The position numbers were made by a program, and so were the translations under genes. A stretch of 64,000 bases of DNA, from contig NZ_CP133217.1 in NCBI RefSeq assembly GCF_030930995.1, forward strand, positions 62,001-126,000. Reading direction: 5' to 3'. Under the pieces are notes generated by a model. It searched no databases. It was not told the DNA's origin and saw nothing but the letters and a program-made list of their open reading frames with translations. Origin of the DNA: Thiothrix subterranea. Its GTDB lineage: Bacteria > Pseudomonadota > Gammaproteobacteria > Thiotrichales > Thiotrichaceae. Each line of letters starts with the position of its first letter. Positions within the stretch are counted from its first letter, which is position 1. This document shows positions 17,220-25,478 of the stretch, in pieces.

Positions 17220-18087
17220 ATGCGGGTTCCACCACGGCTAAGCGCAGCTTACTCACCGCCGCATTTTCCAATTGGCGAATCCGTTCCGCTGACACATTGT
17301 ATTTATCCGCCAGCTCGTGCAGGGTTGCTTTTTCTTCAGCCAACCACCGGCTTGCCAAAATATCACGGCTACGGGTATCCAAATTAGCCAAAGCCGTTTG
17401 AAAACGCCCACGGGTATAAGTATCCCACTCTTCGGCTTCCAACATTTCTGCGGGGTCAGCCGCTTCTGCTACCAAATACTGGCTAGGGGAAAAATTGGTG
17501 GAATCGTCATCATCCTGATCAACGCTGAGATCAAATGAGACATCGTGCGCACTCATGCGCTTTTCCATTTCCAATACTTCAGCAGTGGTCACGCCCAAAT
17601 CGTCAGCCATCGACTGCGCCTCTGCATGATTCAACCAGCCCAAGCGCTTTTTGCTGCTACGCAAGTTGAAAAACAATTTACGTTGCGCTTTAGTCGTCGC
17701 CACTTTAACGATTTTCCAGTTGCGCAAAATGAATTCGTGAATTTCGGCCCGAATCCAATGCACTGCAAACGAAATCAGGCGCACATTCATATCCGGGTCG
17801 AAACGCTTTACCGCTTTCATCAGGCCAACGTTGCCTTCTTGCACCAAATCACCCAGTGGCAAACCGTAACCGCTGTAACCACGCGCAACTTTCACCACAA
17901 AACGTAAATTGTGCAAAATGAGTTGCCGCGCGGCTTCCAAGTCACTCGCGTATTTAAGACGTTCGGCTAATTCACGTTCTTCTTGTACTTCCAACACCGG
18001 AATGGCGTGAATCGCGTGGATGTAACTTTCCAGATTCCCCACCGGAACTGGAAGTGTCTGCCCTTTGAGCATCATTGCGTTGGTCAT
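17218..18087 (-). CDS. rpoH: Heat-shock sigma factor RpoH (sigma-32)
   Basis: RpoH directs RNA polymerase to heat-shock promoters. The 289-residue protein has sigma region 2 ([35 protein letters not shown] region), the RpoH box [15 protein letters not shown] that separates it from RpoD and RpoS, and region 4.2 with a helix-turn-helix near the end ([18 protein letters not shown]). ATG 18087 has GAGGAG seven bases upstream; the earlier ATG at 18102 does not. A perfect CIRCE element lies 33-59 bases before the start, so repression by HrcA is likely. Confidence 0.95.
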   Translation of the reverse strand: MTNAMMLKGQTLPVPVGNLESYIHAIHAIPVLEVQEERELAERLKYASDLEAARQLILHNLRFVVKVARGYSGYGLPLGDLVQEGNVGLMKAVKRFDPDMNVRLISFAVHWIRAEIHEFILRNWKIVKVATTKAQRKLFFNLRSSKKRLGWLNHAEAQSMADDLGVTTAEVLEMEKRMSAHDVSFDLSVDQDDDDSTNFSPSQYLVAEAADPAEMLEAEEWDTYTRGRFQTALANLDTRSRDILASRWLAEEKATLHELADKYNVSAERIRQLENAAVSKLRLAVVEPA

Positions 18088-18119
18088 GCGTGATCTCCTC
18101 ATTTACTTATTGCATTATC

Positions 18120-18146
18120 TTAGCACTCCTCACCTTAGAGTGCTAA
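18120..18146. promoter_or_regulatory. CIRCE operator (HrcA binding site) upstream of rpoH
   Basis: TTAGCACTC, nine spacer bases, and GAGTGCTAA match the CIRCE consensus in every position, including the spacer length. CIRCE is the operator of the heat-shock repressor HrcA. It lies 33 bases before the rpoH ATG, between the ribosome binding site and where a promoter would be. The divergent coiled-coil gene starts 102 bp away on the other side. Confidence 0.93.
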
Positions 18147-18247
18147 TAACCCATTTGGTTGCTGTTTTAATTTGATTCATACCACGTTATTTTTAACACA
18201 TTATGCTTTATGATAGCGCATAAACAGATAAGCAGAATATTATAACA

Positions 18248-19369
18248 ATGAATCGTGAAGAACAGACTCTTATCGAGCAAAAAGAAACCCTTATTCAGGA
18301 GCGCGACCAAATCATCCGCGCGTTAGAACAGCGTTCTCGCGAGATTGAGCAACTGGCCAGCCAGAAAGAAAAGTACATTCTCGAACGCGAAGACCAGATT
18401 AACATTCGCAACCGCCGCCTCGAAGAAAAAGACAATCACATTGGCAAACGCGACCGTGAAATCGAAAATCGCGACAAACAAATCAGCAAACGCGACACCA
18501 GCGTTCAAGAACTCAGCCAACAACTGGAAGCCCTCAACCGTTGGGTACGCGATCATCAACAGCGCATTTACACCCAAGAACAACTGCTCAGCGAACGCAA
18601 TCGCCACCTTTCCGAACGTGATCGGCATATTCAAGAACGTGACCAGCAAATCCTACAACGTGATCGAAAACTACGCGATTTTGACCGACTGTTACAACGC
18701 CGTGATGACTTGATTTTCGAGAAAGACCAGCAAATTCACCAACGTGACAGTTTGGTTCGCCGTAAAGTTGATCAAATCAGCCAACGCAATGAGCAATTAG
18801 CCGAACAAACCCGCCTGTTGCATGAAAAAGACCGTATTTCACAAGCACGCGAACAACAGCTACTGGAGCAAAATCAGCAAACGCTTGCCAAAGACCAGCA
18901 CCTTGCCGTCCGCGATCAAACCATTAACGAACGCGAACGCAGCCTGCAACGTCGCGATGCTCAGATTGCCGCGCAGTTTTTGCAACTTCAGGAACGCGAT
19001 AAAGAAATTGCGCATTTCAACGCGCTCATGCTGGAAAAAGATCAGGTCATCCAACAATACCAACGCCAGCAACAACAGCTTGCGCAGCAACTCAGTGAAC
19101 TCATCGAAAAGCAGCACGCCCAAGAAAACAATTTGTTACAACAACTCGCTGCGCTCACCGCCATGGTTAGCCAATCCCAAGAACACGCCCAACATCAGCA
19201 AGCATGGGAACACAAGTTAGAACAGCGTGACAAAGTACTCAATCTCAAAGACACCATCATTGCGCAACTGAATCAGCAATTACTGCACAAAGAAAAAGCC
19301 CTGCAACAACGGGATGTGATGCTGCAAAAACTGGGGCAACAATTGCGCATTTATAGCGCAACGGCCTAA
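18248..19369 (+). CDS. Heptad-repeat coiled-coil protein (373 aa), function unknown
   Basis: The whole protein is predicted to be one coiled coil. It has no proline and no cysteine and is dominated by Gln, Arg, Glu, Asp and Leu. Exact seven-residue units of the form R/K-D/N-x-x-I/L-x-x repeat at residues 54-88 and 117-186, for example RDRHIQE, RDQQILQ, RDRKLRD, RDDLIFE and KDQQIHQ. No signal peptide, membrane helix or other domain is visible. The gene is divergent from rpoH, and the CIRCE operator lies in the shared gap. I do not recognise a family; a cytoskeletal or scaffold role would be a guess. Confidence 0.8.
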   Translation: MNREEQTLIEQKETLIQERDQIIRALEQRSREIEQLASQKEKYILEREDQINIRNRRLEEKDNHIGKRDREIENRDKQISKRDTSVQELSQQLEALNRWVRDHQQRIYTQEQLLSERNRHLSERDRHIQERDQQILQRDRKLRDFDRLLQRRDDLIFEKDQQIHQRDSLVRRKVDQISQRNEQLAEQTRLLHEKDRISQAREQQLLEQNQQTLAKDQHLAVRDQTINERERSLQRRDAQIAAQFLQLQERDKEIAHFNALMLEKDQVIQQYQRQQQQLAQQLSELIEKQHAQENNLLQQLAALTAMVSQSQEHAQHQQAWEHKLEQRDKVLNLKDTIIAQLNQQLLHKEKALQQRDVMLQKLGQQLRIYSATA

Positions 19370-19376
19370 GCAATAT

Positions 19377-19856
19377 TCAATCAGCGTGCGCGACTTGCAC
19401 CACTTGCATCTCATTCAGAACGGCACGAAAATCCTGTTCCCACGCGCCTAATTGTGCAGCTAAGGCTTGATCCGCATCCAATAATGGCGCAAGTTCAGCA
19501 GGGTTTAACACCGAAAACAGCGTATCCTTGCCTTTTGCATACACCGCCAACTTAAAGGGAAACAAGGGCACTAATTCCGGGTGTGTCTTGCTTAATTCTC
19601 GCACTTCCTCCAAGCGTCCAAAAAACACAATATTATAATTATCCGTGGTATAGCCCATGTCTTGTAAGCCACCGTCACATTTTTGGATATGCGCCACGGT
19701 GAAATTGTGTTTTTTCAAAACGTCTTGAACTTGCTCCAACGCAAGATCGAACGCCTGCGGGGAACGCACCGTCAACAATTTATCATTCGCCTGTGCCGGA
19801 AGCGCCAACAGCCCTGCCAGCAATACGCTACCTAAACCGATAGTTAAACGTTTCAT
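19377..19856 (-). CDS. DUF302 domain protein with signal peptide (second of pair)
   Basis: This 159-residue secreted protein has a signal peptide (MKRLTIGLGSVLLAGLLALPAQA). A DUF302-like alpha/beta domain follows, with ALEQVQDVLKKHNFTVAHIQ, the YNIVFFGRLEEVRELSKTHPELVPLFPFKLAVYAKG core, and acidic segments. Its ATG overlaps the stop of the upstream DUF302 gene by four bases, so the two are translated together. DUF302 proteins are common in sulfur- and metal-exposed bacteria but have no settled function. It is convergent with the coiled-coil gene, with seven bases between. Confidence 0.75.
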   Translation of the reverse strand: MKRLTIGLGSVLLAGLLALPAQANDKLLTVRSPQAFDLALEQVQDVLKKHNFTVAHIQKCDGGLQDMGYTTDNYNIVFFGRLEEVRELSKTHPELVPLFPFKLAVYAKGKDTLFSVLNPAELAPLLDADQALAAQLGAWEQDFRAVLNEMQVVQVAHAD

Positions 19857-20329
19857 AGCGTCACCTCATCAATAATGGCCTGATACTTTTGCTCCAAATC
19901 GTGGAACGCGGCGGTCAAATCGGGGTTGTCGAACAGCGTCAACATCGCTTGAACATTGCCGGTCAACAATTGCACTTTGCCATCCGCGTTCTCAATCACC
20001 GTGATCGTGCAAGGCAACACCACCCCGACTTGCGGATCAATCTGAAGTGCTTGATGCAAATCACTGAAATTGCAGAACCGGACGCTAATTTGCCGCGTAT
20101 TCACGGAAAACTCATCCACCAGCCCTTCTTCGAGATAGCGGTCAGGAAATACCCGAAAATTATGCGCATGAATCGTATTGCGTAACGATTCCAGCGTCTC
20201 TTCAAACCCATACGGCGAATCATAGACCAAGGTCAGTTTGAGCTTATCACCTTGCTCAGCAGCGCTCGCTGTCATAGCCGTTGCTAACCATAACAGACTC
20301 AGTAGCATTAATTTTTTTAAGTGTTTCAT
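19853..20329 (-). CDS. DUF302 domain protein with signal peptide (first of pair)
   Basis: This 158-residue protein has a signal peptide ending TASA-A (about residue 24). It then carries a DUF302 domain in which YGFEETLESLRNTIHAHNFRVF, ISVRFCNFSDLHQALQIDPQVGVVLPCTITVIE and the C-terminal helix match the family pattern. Two cysteines lie in the domain. It starts a two-gene operon with the paralogous gene at 19377. A perfect 7-bp inverted repeat 24-41 bases upstream of the ATG could be its operator. Confidence 0.8.
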   Translation of the reverse strand: MKHLKKLMLLSLLWLATAMTASAAEQGDKLKLTLVYDSPYGFEETLESLRNTIHAHNFRVFPDRYLEEGLVDEFSVNTRQISVRFCNFSDLHQALQIDPQVGVVLPCTITVIENADGKVQLLTGNVQAMLTLFDNPDLTAAFHDLEQKYQAIIDEVTL

Positions 20330-20352
20330 CGTAATAGCCCGTCACCAATAAA

Positions 20353-20370
20353 TATTAGACTTTTCTAATA
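20353..20370. promoter_or_regulatory. Inverted repeat upstream of the DUF302 operon, candidate operator
   Basis: TATTAGA, four spacer bases, and TCTAATA form a perfect dyad just upstream of the DUF302 operon. Size and position fit a dimeric repressor site. The regulator is not identified and none is encoded next to it. Confidence 0.45.
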
Positions 20371-20469
20371 TATGCACAAAATTCCCCAAATTCAAGCAAA
20401 AGAACATTTTTCAACCAGAACACAGTTTAACTGAGGTGAGATTGATATGCGTCAATTACGCTGAATTTC

Positions 20470-20497
20470 ATGGAAGCGGATAATGAAACGCTTCCAT
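20470..20497 (+). promoter_or_regulatory. Leader hairpin upstream of the 85-aa membrane protein gene
   Basis: ATGGAAGCG and CGCTTCCAT form a perfect 9-bp stem around ten bases, ending 24 bases before the ATG at 20522. There is no T-run, so it looks more like a leader structure or operator than a terminator. Confidence 0.4.
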
Positions 20498-20521
20498 CAC
20501 CCACCCGCAAGGTAAGCGCTC

Positions 20522-20779
20522 ATGAATGAAAAATCTCTCACTCACCTCATGTATGCCCTCATTATTGTGGGCTTAGGCACTGCTGCCGTGGGGGTTGGGC
20601 TGGTTATTTTCACCGACATCGTAACCGGGCATGGGGTGCAAGGCATTGCGCTGGTAGCGGGCTTGATTGCGGGGGGCTTATTTTTATCAATTCCCGCCAA
20701 AATTTACCTGACCTTCCAACTCATGAAACGCAACGACGCAAACGTTAAAGCCAAGCGTGAACGCGGTGAAATCCACTAA
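20522..20779 (+). CDS. Small inner-membrane protein (85 aa)
   Basis: This 85-residue protein has two membrane helices (about residues 10-31, ALIIVGLGTAAVGVGLVIF, and 40-68) and a basic C-terminal tail (KRNDANVKAKRERGEIH). AAGG lies about eight bases before the ATG and a terminator follows directly, so it is a single-gene transcript. I do not recognise a family; no functional residues can be named. Confidence 0.7.
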   Translation: MNEKSLTHLMYALIIVGLGTAAVGVGLVIFTDIVTGHGVQGIALVAGLIAGGLFLSIPAKIYLTFQLMKRNDANVKAKRERGEIH

Positions 20780-20791
20780 GCCATGACGCAA

Positions 20792-20816
20792 AAAAGGCCG
20801 CCAATGGCAGCCTTTT
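20792..20816. terminator. Terminator after the 85-aa membrane protein gene
   Basis: AAAAGGCCGCC and GGCAGCCTTTT form a stem with one mismatch around a 3-base loop. A- and T-runs on the two sides let it serve this gene and the convergent DoxX gene. Confidence 0.75.
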
Positions 20817-20839
20817 CACACGACAAAAACACGACTGTA

Positions 20840-21463
20840 TTACAGTTTGTGGATACCGGGTTCATCCGTCGCATCAATCTCAAACGGGTCATGGTGAGCC
20901 ACTTTGCTATCAATGCGTTTCATGAAACTGCGGTAAACGTACCAGTCCAAGCTGAACCAGCGCCCAGCCCCCATGAAAAACAGTGCCAGCAACAACACGA
21001 AATACACCAAATAGACTTCTGTCAGCGTGTTTGCCATGTCGGTATAACCGTGGCTCATCACCAATTGCTGCATGGTCGTGAGGAAACCGGCTTCGCCCAT
21101 TGCCATCAAACCCAATACGACAACAACAAACATCAGCGCCAACGCTACCCAGCGCACCGCAAAACCCAATACCAGCAAAATAGCAGCAACAATTTCAATT
21201 GTACCAATCAAAATCAGCAAGGTCTCAGCGCCCATCCCGGCAAAGACGGTATTGCTCATGGCGGCCGCGCTTTGCTGGAAAGCTTCCGTATTGACCCAAG
21301 TTAACGGGTTATAAATCACAAAATCAGAGCTGGAAAACAGCCCTAAGTGTTTAACCCCAGACACCCAAAACATCGGGGCAAGGAACAGGCGGATAGCCAA
21401 TGGTGCAATAAAATCAAAGACACGCATCCATTCGAGGCTGAAAAAGCCAACAAGAAACTTCAT
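20840..21463 (-). CDS. DoxX family membrane protein
   Basis: This 207-residue inner-membrane protein has four hydrophobic segments and the DoxX-like features RLFLAPMFWVSGVKHL near the start, a GTIEIVAAILLVLGFAVRWVAL segment, and GAGRWFSLDWYVYR near the end. DoxX-family proteins include subunits of quinone-linked enzymes and maturation partners of metal-binding peptides; the closing GxGRWSLDxxL-like motif occurs in the latter group. No partner gene for either role is adjacent, so the role stays open. Confidence 0.8.
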   Translation of the reverse strand: MKFLVGFFSLEWMRVFDFIAPLAIRLFLAPMFWVSGVKHLGLFSSSDFVIYNPLTWVNTEAFQQSAAAMSNTVFAGMGAETLLILIGTIEIVAAILLVLGFAVRWVALALMFVVVVLGLMAMGEAGFLTTMQQLVMSHGYTDMANTLTEVYLVYFVLLLALFFMGAGRWFSLDWYVYRSFMKRIDSKVAHHDPFEIDATDEPGIHKL

Positions 21464-21538
21464 GAAACAACTCCTCAGGAATTGGGAAATACAGACGAAA
21501 CCAAACTTTTCAGAGAATTATAGTCGATTTCTGACACA

Positions 21539-23428
21539 TCAATTGGTGCTGTATTGTGGCACAGGATACAAGGTTACGCCATTGCGAATCCGTCCACCAT
21601 AGCCAGCGTTAACCCGTTGCACGATACCCGGCGCATCCAAACCACAACTGACAAGTTGCTCTTCGCGCTGCGCGTGTTCGATGTATTGATCCGGCAAACC
21701 CAAATTCAACACTTCCACCATTAAGCCTGCTTCGTGCAAATATTCGTTTACCGCACTGCCCGCACCGCCCATTACTGCATTGTCTTCCAGTGTCACCAAC
21801 AATTCATGAGATTGCGCCAACTCCCGCAACATGGCTTTATCCAGCGGTTTGACAAAGCGCATATTGACCAGCGTGGCATTCAATTCAGTGGCAGCAGCTT
21901 GTGCTTCTGGCAGGAGCGAACCAAACAACACAATCGCAATCCCGTGACCGGTGCGCAACTTGAGCGCTTTACCTAGTGGAATCGCTTGCATCGCCGTTTG
22001 GGGTTCAATGCCAATGCCCTTACCGCGCGGGTAACGTACTGCGGTGGGGCAGTCCATCTGAAAAGCGGTGTACAACATCTGACGGCATTCGTTTTCATCG
22101 GCAGGCGCCATCACCACCATATTCGGGATGCAACGCAAAAACGACAAATCGTAATTCCCCGAATGCGTGGGACCATCCGCTCCGACCAACCCGGCGCGAT
22201 CAATCGCAAACACCACCGGCAAATTCTGAATCGCCACATCGTGTATCAATTGATCATACGCGCGTTGCAAAAAGGTCGAATAAATCGCCACTATTGGCTT
22301 CAAACCTTCGCACGCCAAGCCCACCGCCAGCGTGACCGCGTGTTGCTCCGCAATCCCCACGTCGAAATAACGCTCAGGAAAACGTTCCGAAAACGCCACC
22401 AAGCCCGAACCTTCACGCATCGCGGGGGTAATGCCCACCAAACGTGAATCCTGCTCCGCCATATCGCACAGCCATTGCCCAAACACTTGCGTATACGTGG
22501 GGGTGGATTTTTTTGAGCTGGCAACCAACCCCGTTTTCAGATTAAAAGGCACGACGCCATGGTAGGTGCAAGGATCTTCCTCAGCTAACTCGTAACCTTT
22601 GCCTTTTTGAGTCAAAACGTGCAACAAACGCGGGCCTTTGATACTTTTAAGATTTTGCAGCACCTTCACCAGCTCTTCCACATCATGACCGTCAATCGGG
22701 CCGTAATATTTAAAGCCCATTTCTTCAAACAACGTACCCGGCAACACCATGCCTTTCATGTGTTCTTCGGTCAACTTCGCCAATTTGGACAACGATTTGC
22801 TGTGCGACAAGGCTTTTTTACCGCTTTCCCGCATGGTGGAATACATACGCCCGGTCAACAAACGGGTTAAATATTTACGCAATGCGCCCACATTGGGCGA
22901 AATCGACATTTCATTATCATTGAGAATCACGATCAGGTTAGCGTCTAAATCGCCCGCATGATTCATCGCCTCATACGCCATCCCTGCCGTCAGCGCACCG
23001 TCGCCGATAATCGCCACTGAATGGTAATCCTCACCCTTGTGCTGTGCGGCTAACGCCATGCCCAAAGCCGCGCTGATCGAGGTACTGGAATGCCCCACCC
23101 CAAACGTATCGTATTCACTTTCGCTGCGTTTCGGGAAACCCGCCAAGCCGTCTTTTTGGCGAATGGTGCTCATTTGCTCGCGCCGCCCGGTGAGAATTTT
23201 ATGCGGGTACGCCTGATGCCCCACATCCCACACCAGCTTGTCTTTGGGCGTATCAAAAGCGTAATGCAGCGCCACCGTCAGCTCGACTGTGCCTAAATTG
23301 GAGGAAAAATGTCCTCCACCTGTGGAGACTGAATTCAGCAAAAATTCGCGCACTTGGGCGCACACTGCTGGCAATTGCTCCAGTTCTAACTGACGCAGGG
23401 CGTCAGGCGAATAAATCGTATTAAGCAC
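21539..23428 (-). CDS. dxs: 1-deoxy-D-xylulose-5-phosphate synthase
   Basis: Dxs condenses pyruvate and glyceraldehyde 3-phosphate to DXP, the first step of the MEP isoprenoid pathway, using thiamine diphosphate and Mg2+. The 629-residue length is normal. Motifs are in order: [17 protein letters not shown] (about residue 68), thiamine-diphosphate site [15 protein letters not shown], and the C-terminal transketolase pyrimidine domain with [17 protein letters not shown] and [11 protein letters not shown]. It follows ispA and xseB on the same strand, so three consecutive steps or helpers of isoprenoid and DNA metabolism are grouped as in many gammaproteobacteria. Confidence 0.96.
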   Translation of the reverse strand: MLNTIYSPDALRQLELEQLPAVCAQVREFLLNSVSTGGGHFSSNLGTVELTVALHYAFDTPKDKLVWDVGHQAYPHKILTGRREQMSTIRQKDGLAGFPKRSESEYDTFGVGHSSTSISAALGMALAAQHKGEDYHSVAIIGDGALTAGMAYEAMNHAGDLDANLIVILNDNEMSISPNVGALRKYLTRLLTGRMYSTMRESGKKALSHSKSLSKLAKLTEEHMKGMVLPGTLFEEMGFKYYGPIDGHDVEELVKVLQNLKSIKGPRLLHVLTQKGKGYELAEEDPCTYHGVVPFNLKTGLVASSKKSTPTYTQVFGQWLCDMAEQDSRLVGITPAMREGSGLVAFSERFPERYFDVGIAEQHAVTLAVGLACEGLKPIVAIYSTFLQRAYDQLIHDVAIQNLPVVFAIDRAGLVGADGPTHSGNYDLSFLRCIPNMVVMAPADENECRQMLYTAFQMDCPTAVRYPRGKGIGIEPQTAMQAIPLGKALKLRTGHGIAIVLFGSLLPEAQAAATELNATLVNMRFVKPLDKAMLRELAQSHELLVTLEDNAVMGGAGSAVNEYLHEAGLMVEVLNLGLPDQYIEHAQREEQLVSCGLDAPGIVQRVNAGYGGRIRNGVTLYPVPQYSTN

Positions 23429-23498
23429 GTTGGCTAACCCCTAATCGTCAAACCGTAAATATGGGTACTGTGGTGGGTTCTAATCTTGCTATTAGTAT

Positions 23499-24392
23499 TT
23501 ATCGTATGCGCTTAACCGTGAACTCAGCAATTTCACGCAACAAATGGGCAGATTCACCGAAGGATACCAAAGCATCCAACGCTTCATCATACAAATCCTG
23601 TAATTTCGTTTTAGAGGCGGACAAGCCAATGATGGAAGGATACGTCGGTTTACCAGCCGCTTCGTCCGCACCACGGGTTTTACCCAAGGTCTGGGTATCA
23701 CTTTCCACATCCAGAATATCGTCTTGCACTTGGAACGCCAAACCGATGCACTTGGCGAAATGATCCAATTGTTGCAAACGCTGCGCATCCAATGCTTCCA
23801 CACTATACGCTGCCAACAACACACTGGCACGAATCAATGCACCGGTTTTGTGAATGTGCATGTTTTCCAATTCTACCTCAGTCAGGGTTTCCCCGACGGC
23901 TGCCAAATCAAGCGCTTGCCCACCGACCATGCCGCGAGAACCCGCCGCCTGCCCCAATAACTCAATCATCCGCAAGCGTTGCGCGGGCGAAGCCGTCATC
24001 CGGGGGTGTGCCGCCAATACCTGAAATGCCAAAGCTTGCAACGCATCCCCCACCAAAATCGCGGTCGGCTCATCGAACGCTTTATGGCAGGTTGGTTTAC
24101 CTCGGCGTAAATCATCATCGTCCATTGCCGGTAAATCGTCATGCACCAGCGAATACACATGAATCAGTTCTACCGCAGCCGCTGGAATATCCAAATGCTC
24201 TGGCGCAATTCCCAAGGCTTCCCCGGTGGCATACACCAATAGCGGGCGCATCCGCTTGCCGCCATCCAGCACCGAATAGCGCAAGGCTTGATGTAATACC
24301 GCAGGATGCGTCGTCGCCGGTGGCAAAACATCTTCCAACACCGACTCAATACGCCCTTGCCAGGCTTGCAAACGATTACGCACATTCAGCAT
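23499..24392 (-). CDS. ispA: Farnesyl diphosphate synthase
   Basis: IspA builds geranyl and farnesyl diphosphate from IPP and DMAPP. The 297-residue protein shows the first Asp-rich motif in LVHDDLPAMDDDDLRRG, the chain-length region before it, and the second Asp-rich motif in FQVQDDILDVESD. GGKRMRP and the later KPTYPSIIGL segment are also typical. ATG 24392 shares its A with the xseB stop codon (TGATG), so translation is coupled; the open frame further upstream lies inside xseB and is not used. Confidence 0.95.
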   Translation of the reverse strand: MLNVRNRLQAWQGRIESVLEDVLPPATTHPAVLHQALRYSVLDGGKRMRPLLVYATGEALGIAPEHLDIPAAAVELIHVYSLVHDDLPAMDDDDLRRGKPTCHKAFDEPTAILVGDALQALAFQVLAAHPRMTASPAQRLRMIELLGQAAGSRGMVGGQALDLAAVGETLTEVELENMHIHKTGALIRASVLLAAYSVEALDAQRLQQLDHFAKCIGLAFQVQDDILDVESDTQTLGKTRGADEAAGKPTYPSIIGLSASKTKLQDLYDEALDALVSFGESAHLLREIAEFTVKRIR

Positions 24393-24640
24393 CAGGCATC
24401 CCCTTGCTGCGGAAAGTGACTTTCCTGACCATCCGCACTCAACAATTTGACCCGTTGCTCGGCGGCTTTCAGCGCCTCTTGGCACTGTCGCGTTAACAAC
24501 ACGCCACGTTCAAATTCTTTGAGGGAATCTTCCAAAGATAACTCACCACTTTCCATACGCTGCACCAGCGTTTCTAACGCCAACATCGCGGTTTCAAAAT
24601 TGGCTGGGTTAGTGCTGATTTCCGCCTGTTTTCTCGGCAT
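24392..24640 (-). CDS. xseB: Exodeoxyribonuclease VII small subunit
   Basis: XseB is the small subunit of exonuclease VII, which degrades single-stranded DNA with the large subunit XseA. The 82-residue helical protein has the family core FETAMLALETLVQRMESGELSLEDSLKEFERG and LLTRQCQEALKAAEQRV. ATG 24640 has AGGA upstream; the TTG at 24646 would add two residues. It is the first gene of xseB-ispA-dxs. xseA is not in the window, which is common. Confidence 0.93.
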   Translation of the reverse strand: MPRKQAEISTNPANFETAMLALETLVQRMESGELSLEDSLKEFERGVLLTRQCQEALKAAEQRVKLLSADGQESHFPQQGDA

Positions 24641-24801
24641 ACACAATCCTGCTTATGCGGGTAAATAAAGATAGTAAAGCCTAAGTCAGCTTCAGGGGCA
24701 AGCCTATACAAGGTATTCTTTGAAGAACATGTTACAAATACCGCAAACTATTCCATAAATATTATAATATTCTAATTATCAAATAATAGGAACGCGCAAC
24801 A

Positions 24802-25407
24802 ATGTTAAACCGTTATCAACAAGCAACCGCATACTTAATACTCATGGGCACGTTAGCGATTGGTACGCCGCTGAGTAAGGCGGAAGAAACCGTTATTGCT
24901 TACCCCACTAGCCCGACTTTACCCGCGACACCAGCGCCAGCTACTACAGCGGCTGACAGCACACTGACACCACAAGTCACTCGCGCTGCATTTACTACGG
25001 TTATCACAGCTCGCGAACCCAATGATCAGTTAACCCGTGTCAGTGCAGGGCAAAATGTTTATTACTTCACCGAATTACTTAACTTGCAAGGGCGGATTAT
25101 CACGCATCGCTGGGAAAAAGATGGCGCTTTTCAACTCGGTTTACAGTTTCCGGTAGGTGGGCAACGCTGGCGAGTACACTCTAACAAAATGATCGCCCCT
25201 AATCTGCCCGGCGTTTGGAAAGTCAGTGTTATCAATGATGACGGCTCAGTATTGCACCAAGACACCTTACTGGTTGAGGCCATTACAGCGTCTGATCCCG
25301 TAACAACCGCACCTGAAACCTTACCGGAGACTCCGGCAGCTCCACCTGTCAGCACACCTAAGCCCGAACCAGCACCGCAAGCTATTTGGGATACCTTACC
25401 ACGCTAA
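24802..25407 (+). CDS. DUF2914 domain secreted protein
   Basis: This 201-residue protein has a signal peptide (cleavage near residue 27) and a Thr/Ala/Pro-rich stretch. A DUF2914 domain follows at about residues 68-155, with VYYFTELLNLQGRIITHRWEKDG, RWRVHSNKMI and GVWKVSVINDDG, all diagnostic of that family. A second Pro/Thr-rich tail ends the protein. DUF2914 is found in periplasmic or membrane proteins of unknown role. The gene is divergent from xseB and followed by a hairpin. Confidence 0.85.
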   Translation: MLNRYQQATAYLILMGTLAIGTPLSKAEETVIAYPTSPTLPATPAPATTAADSTLTPQVTRAAFTTVITAREPNDQLTRVSAGQNVYYFTELLNLQGRIITHRWEKDGAFQLGLQFPVGGQRWRVHSNKMIAPNLPGVWKVSVINDDGSVLHQDTLLVEAITASDPVTTAPETLPETPAAPPVSTPKPEPAPQAIWDTLPR

Positions 25408-25430
25408 ACAAACCTTGCCAGAAACGCAAA

Positions 25431-25448
25431 GCGGGCTAAAAAGCCCGC
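25431..25448. terminator. Terminator-like hairpin after the DUF2914 gene
   Basis: GCGGGCT and AGCCCGC form a perfect 7-bp stem around AAAA between two convergent genes. T-runs are short, so efficiency is uncertain. Confidence 0.6.
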
Positions 25449-25478
25449 CTGCTGTCATTCATTGCCTAAGAGCAGCTA

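Noticed and set aside
18371-18830. Regular 21-base periodicity that could suggest a tandem DNA repeat or CRISPR array
   Set aside because: The period comes from seven-residue protein heptads in one open frame. Units vary at the nucleotide level and there are no conserved repeats with unique spacers.
20783-21304. Plus-strand open frame of 173 codons opposite the DoxX gene
   Set aside because: It is antisense to a clear DoxX family gene, its product is rich in Gln, His and Asn without any domain, and it has no convincing ribosome binding site.
23792-24496. Plus-strand open frame of 234 codons opposite ispA/xseB
   Set aside because: Antisense to two recognised genes, with a composition rich in Pro, His and Arg and no family resemblance.
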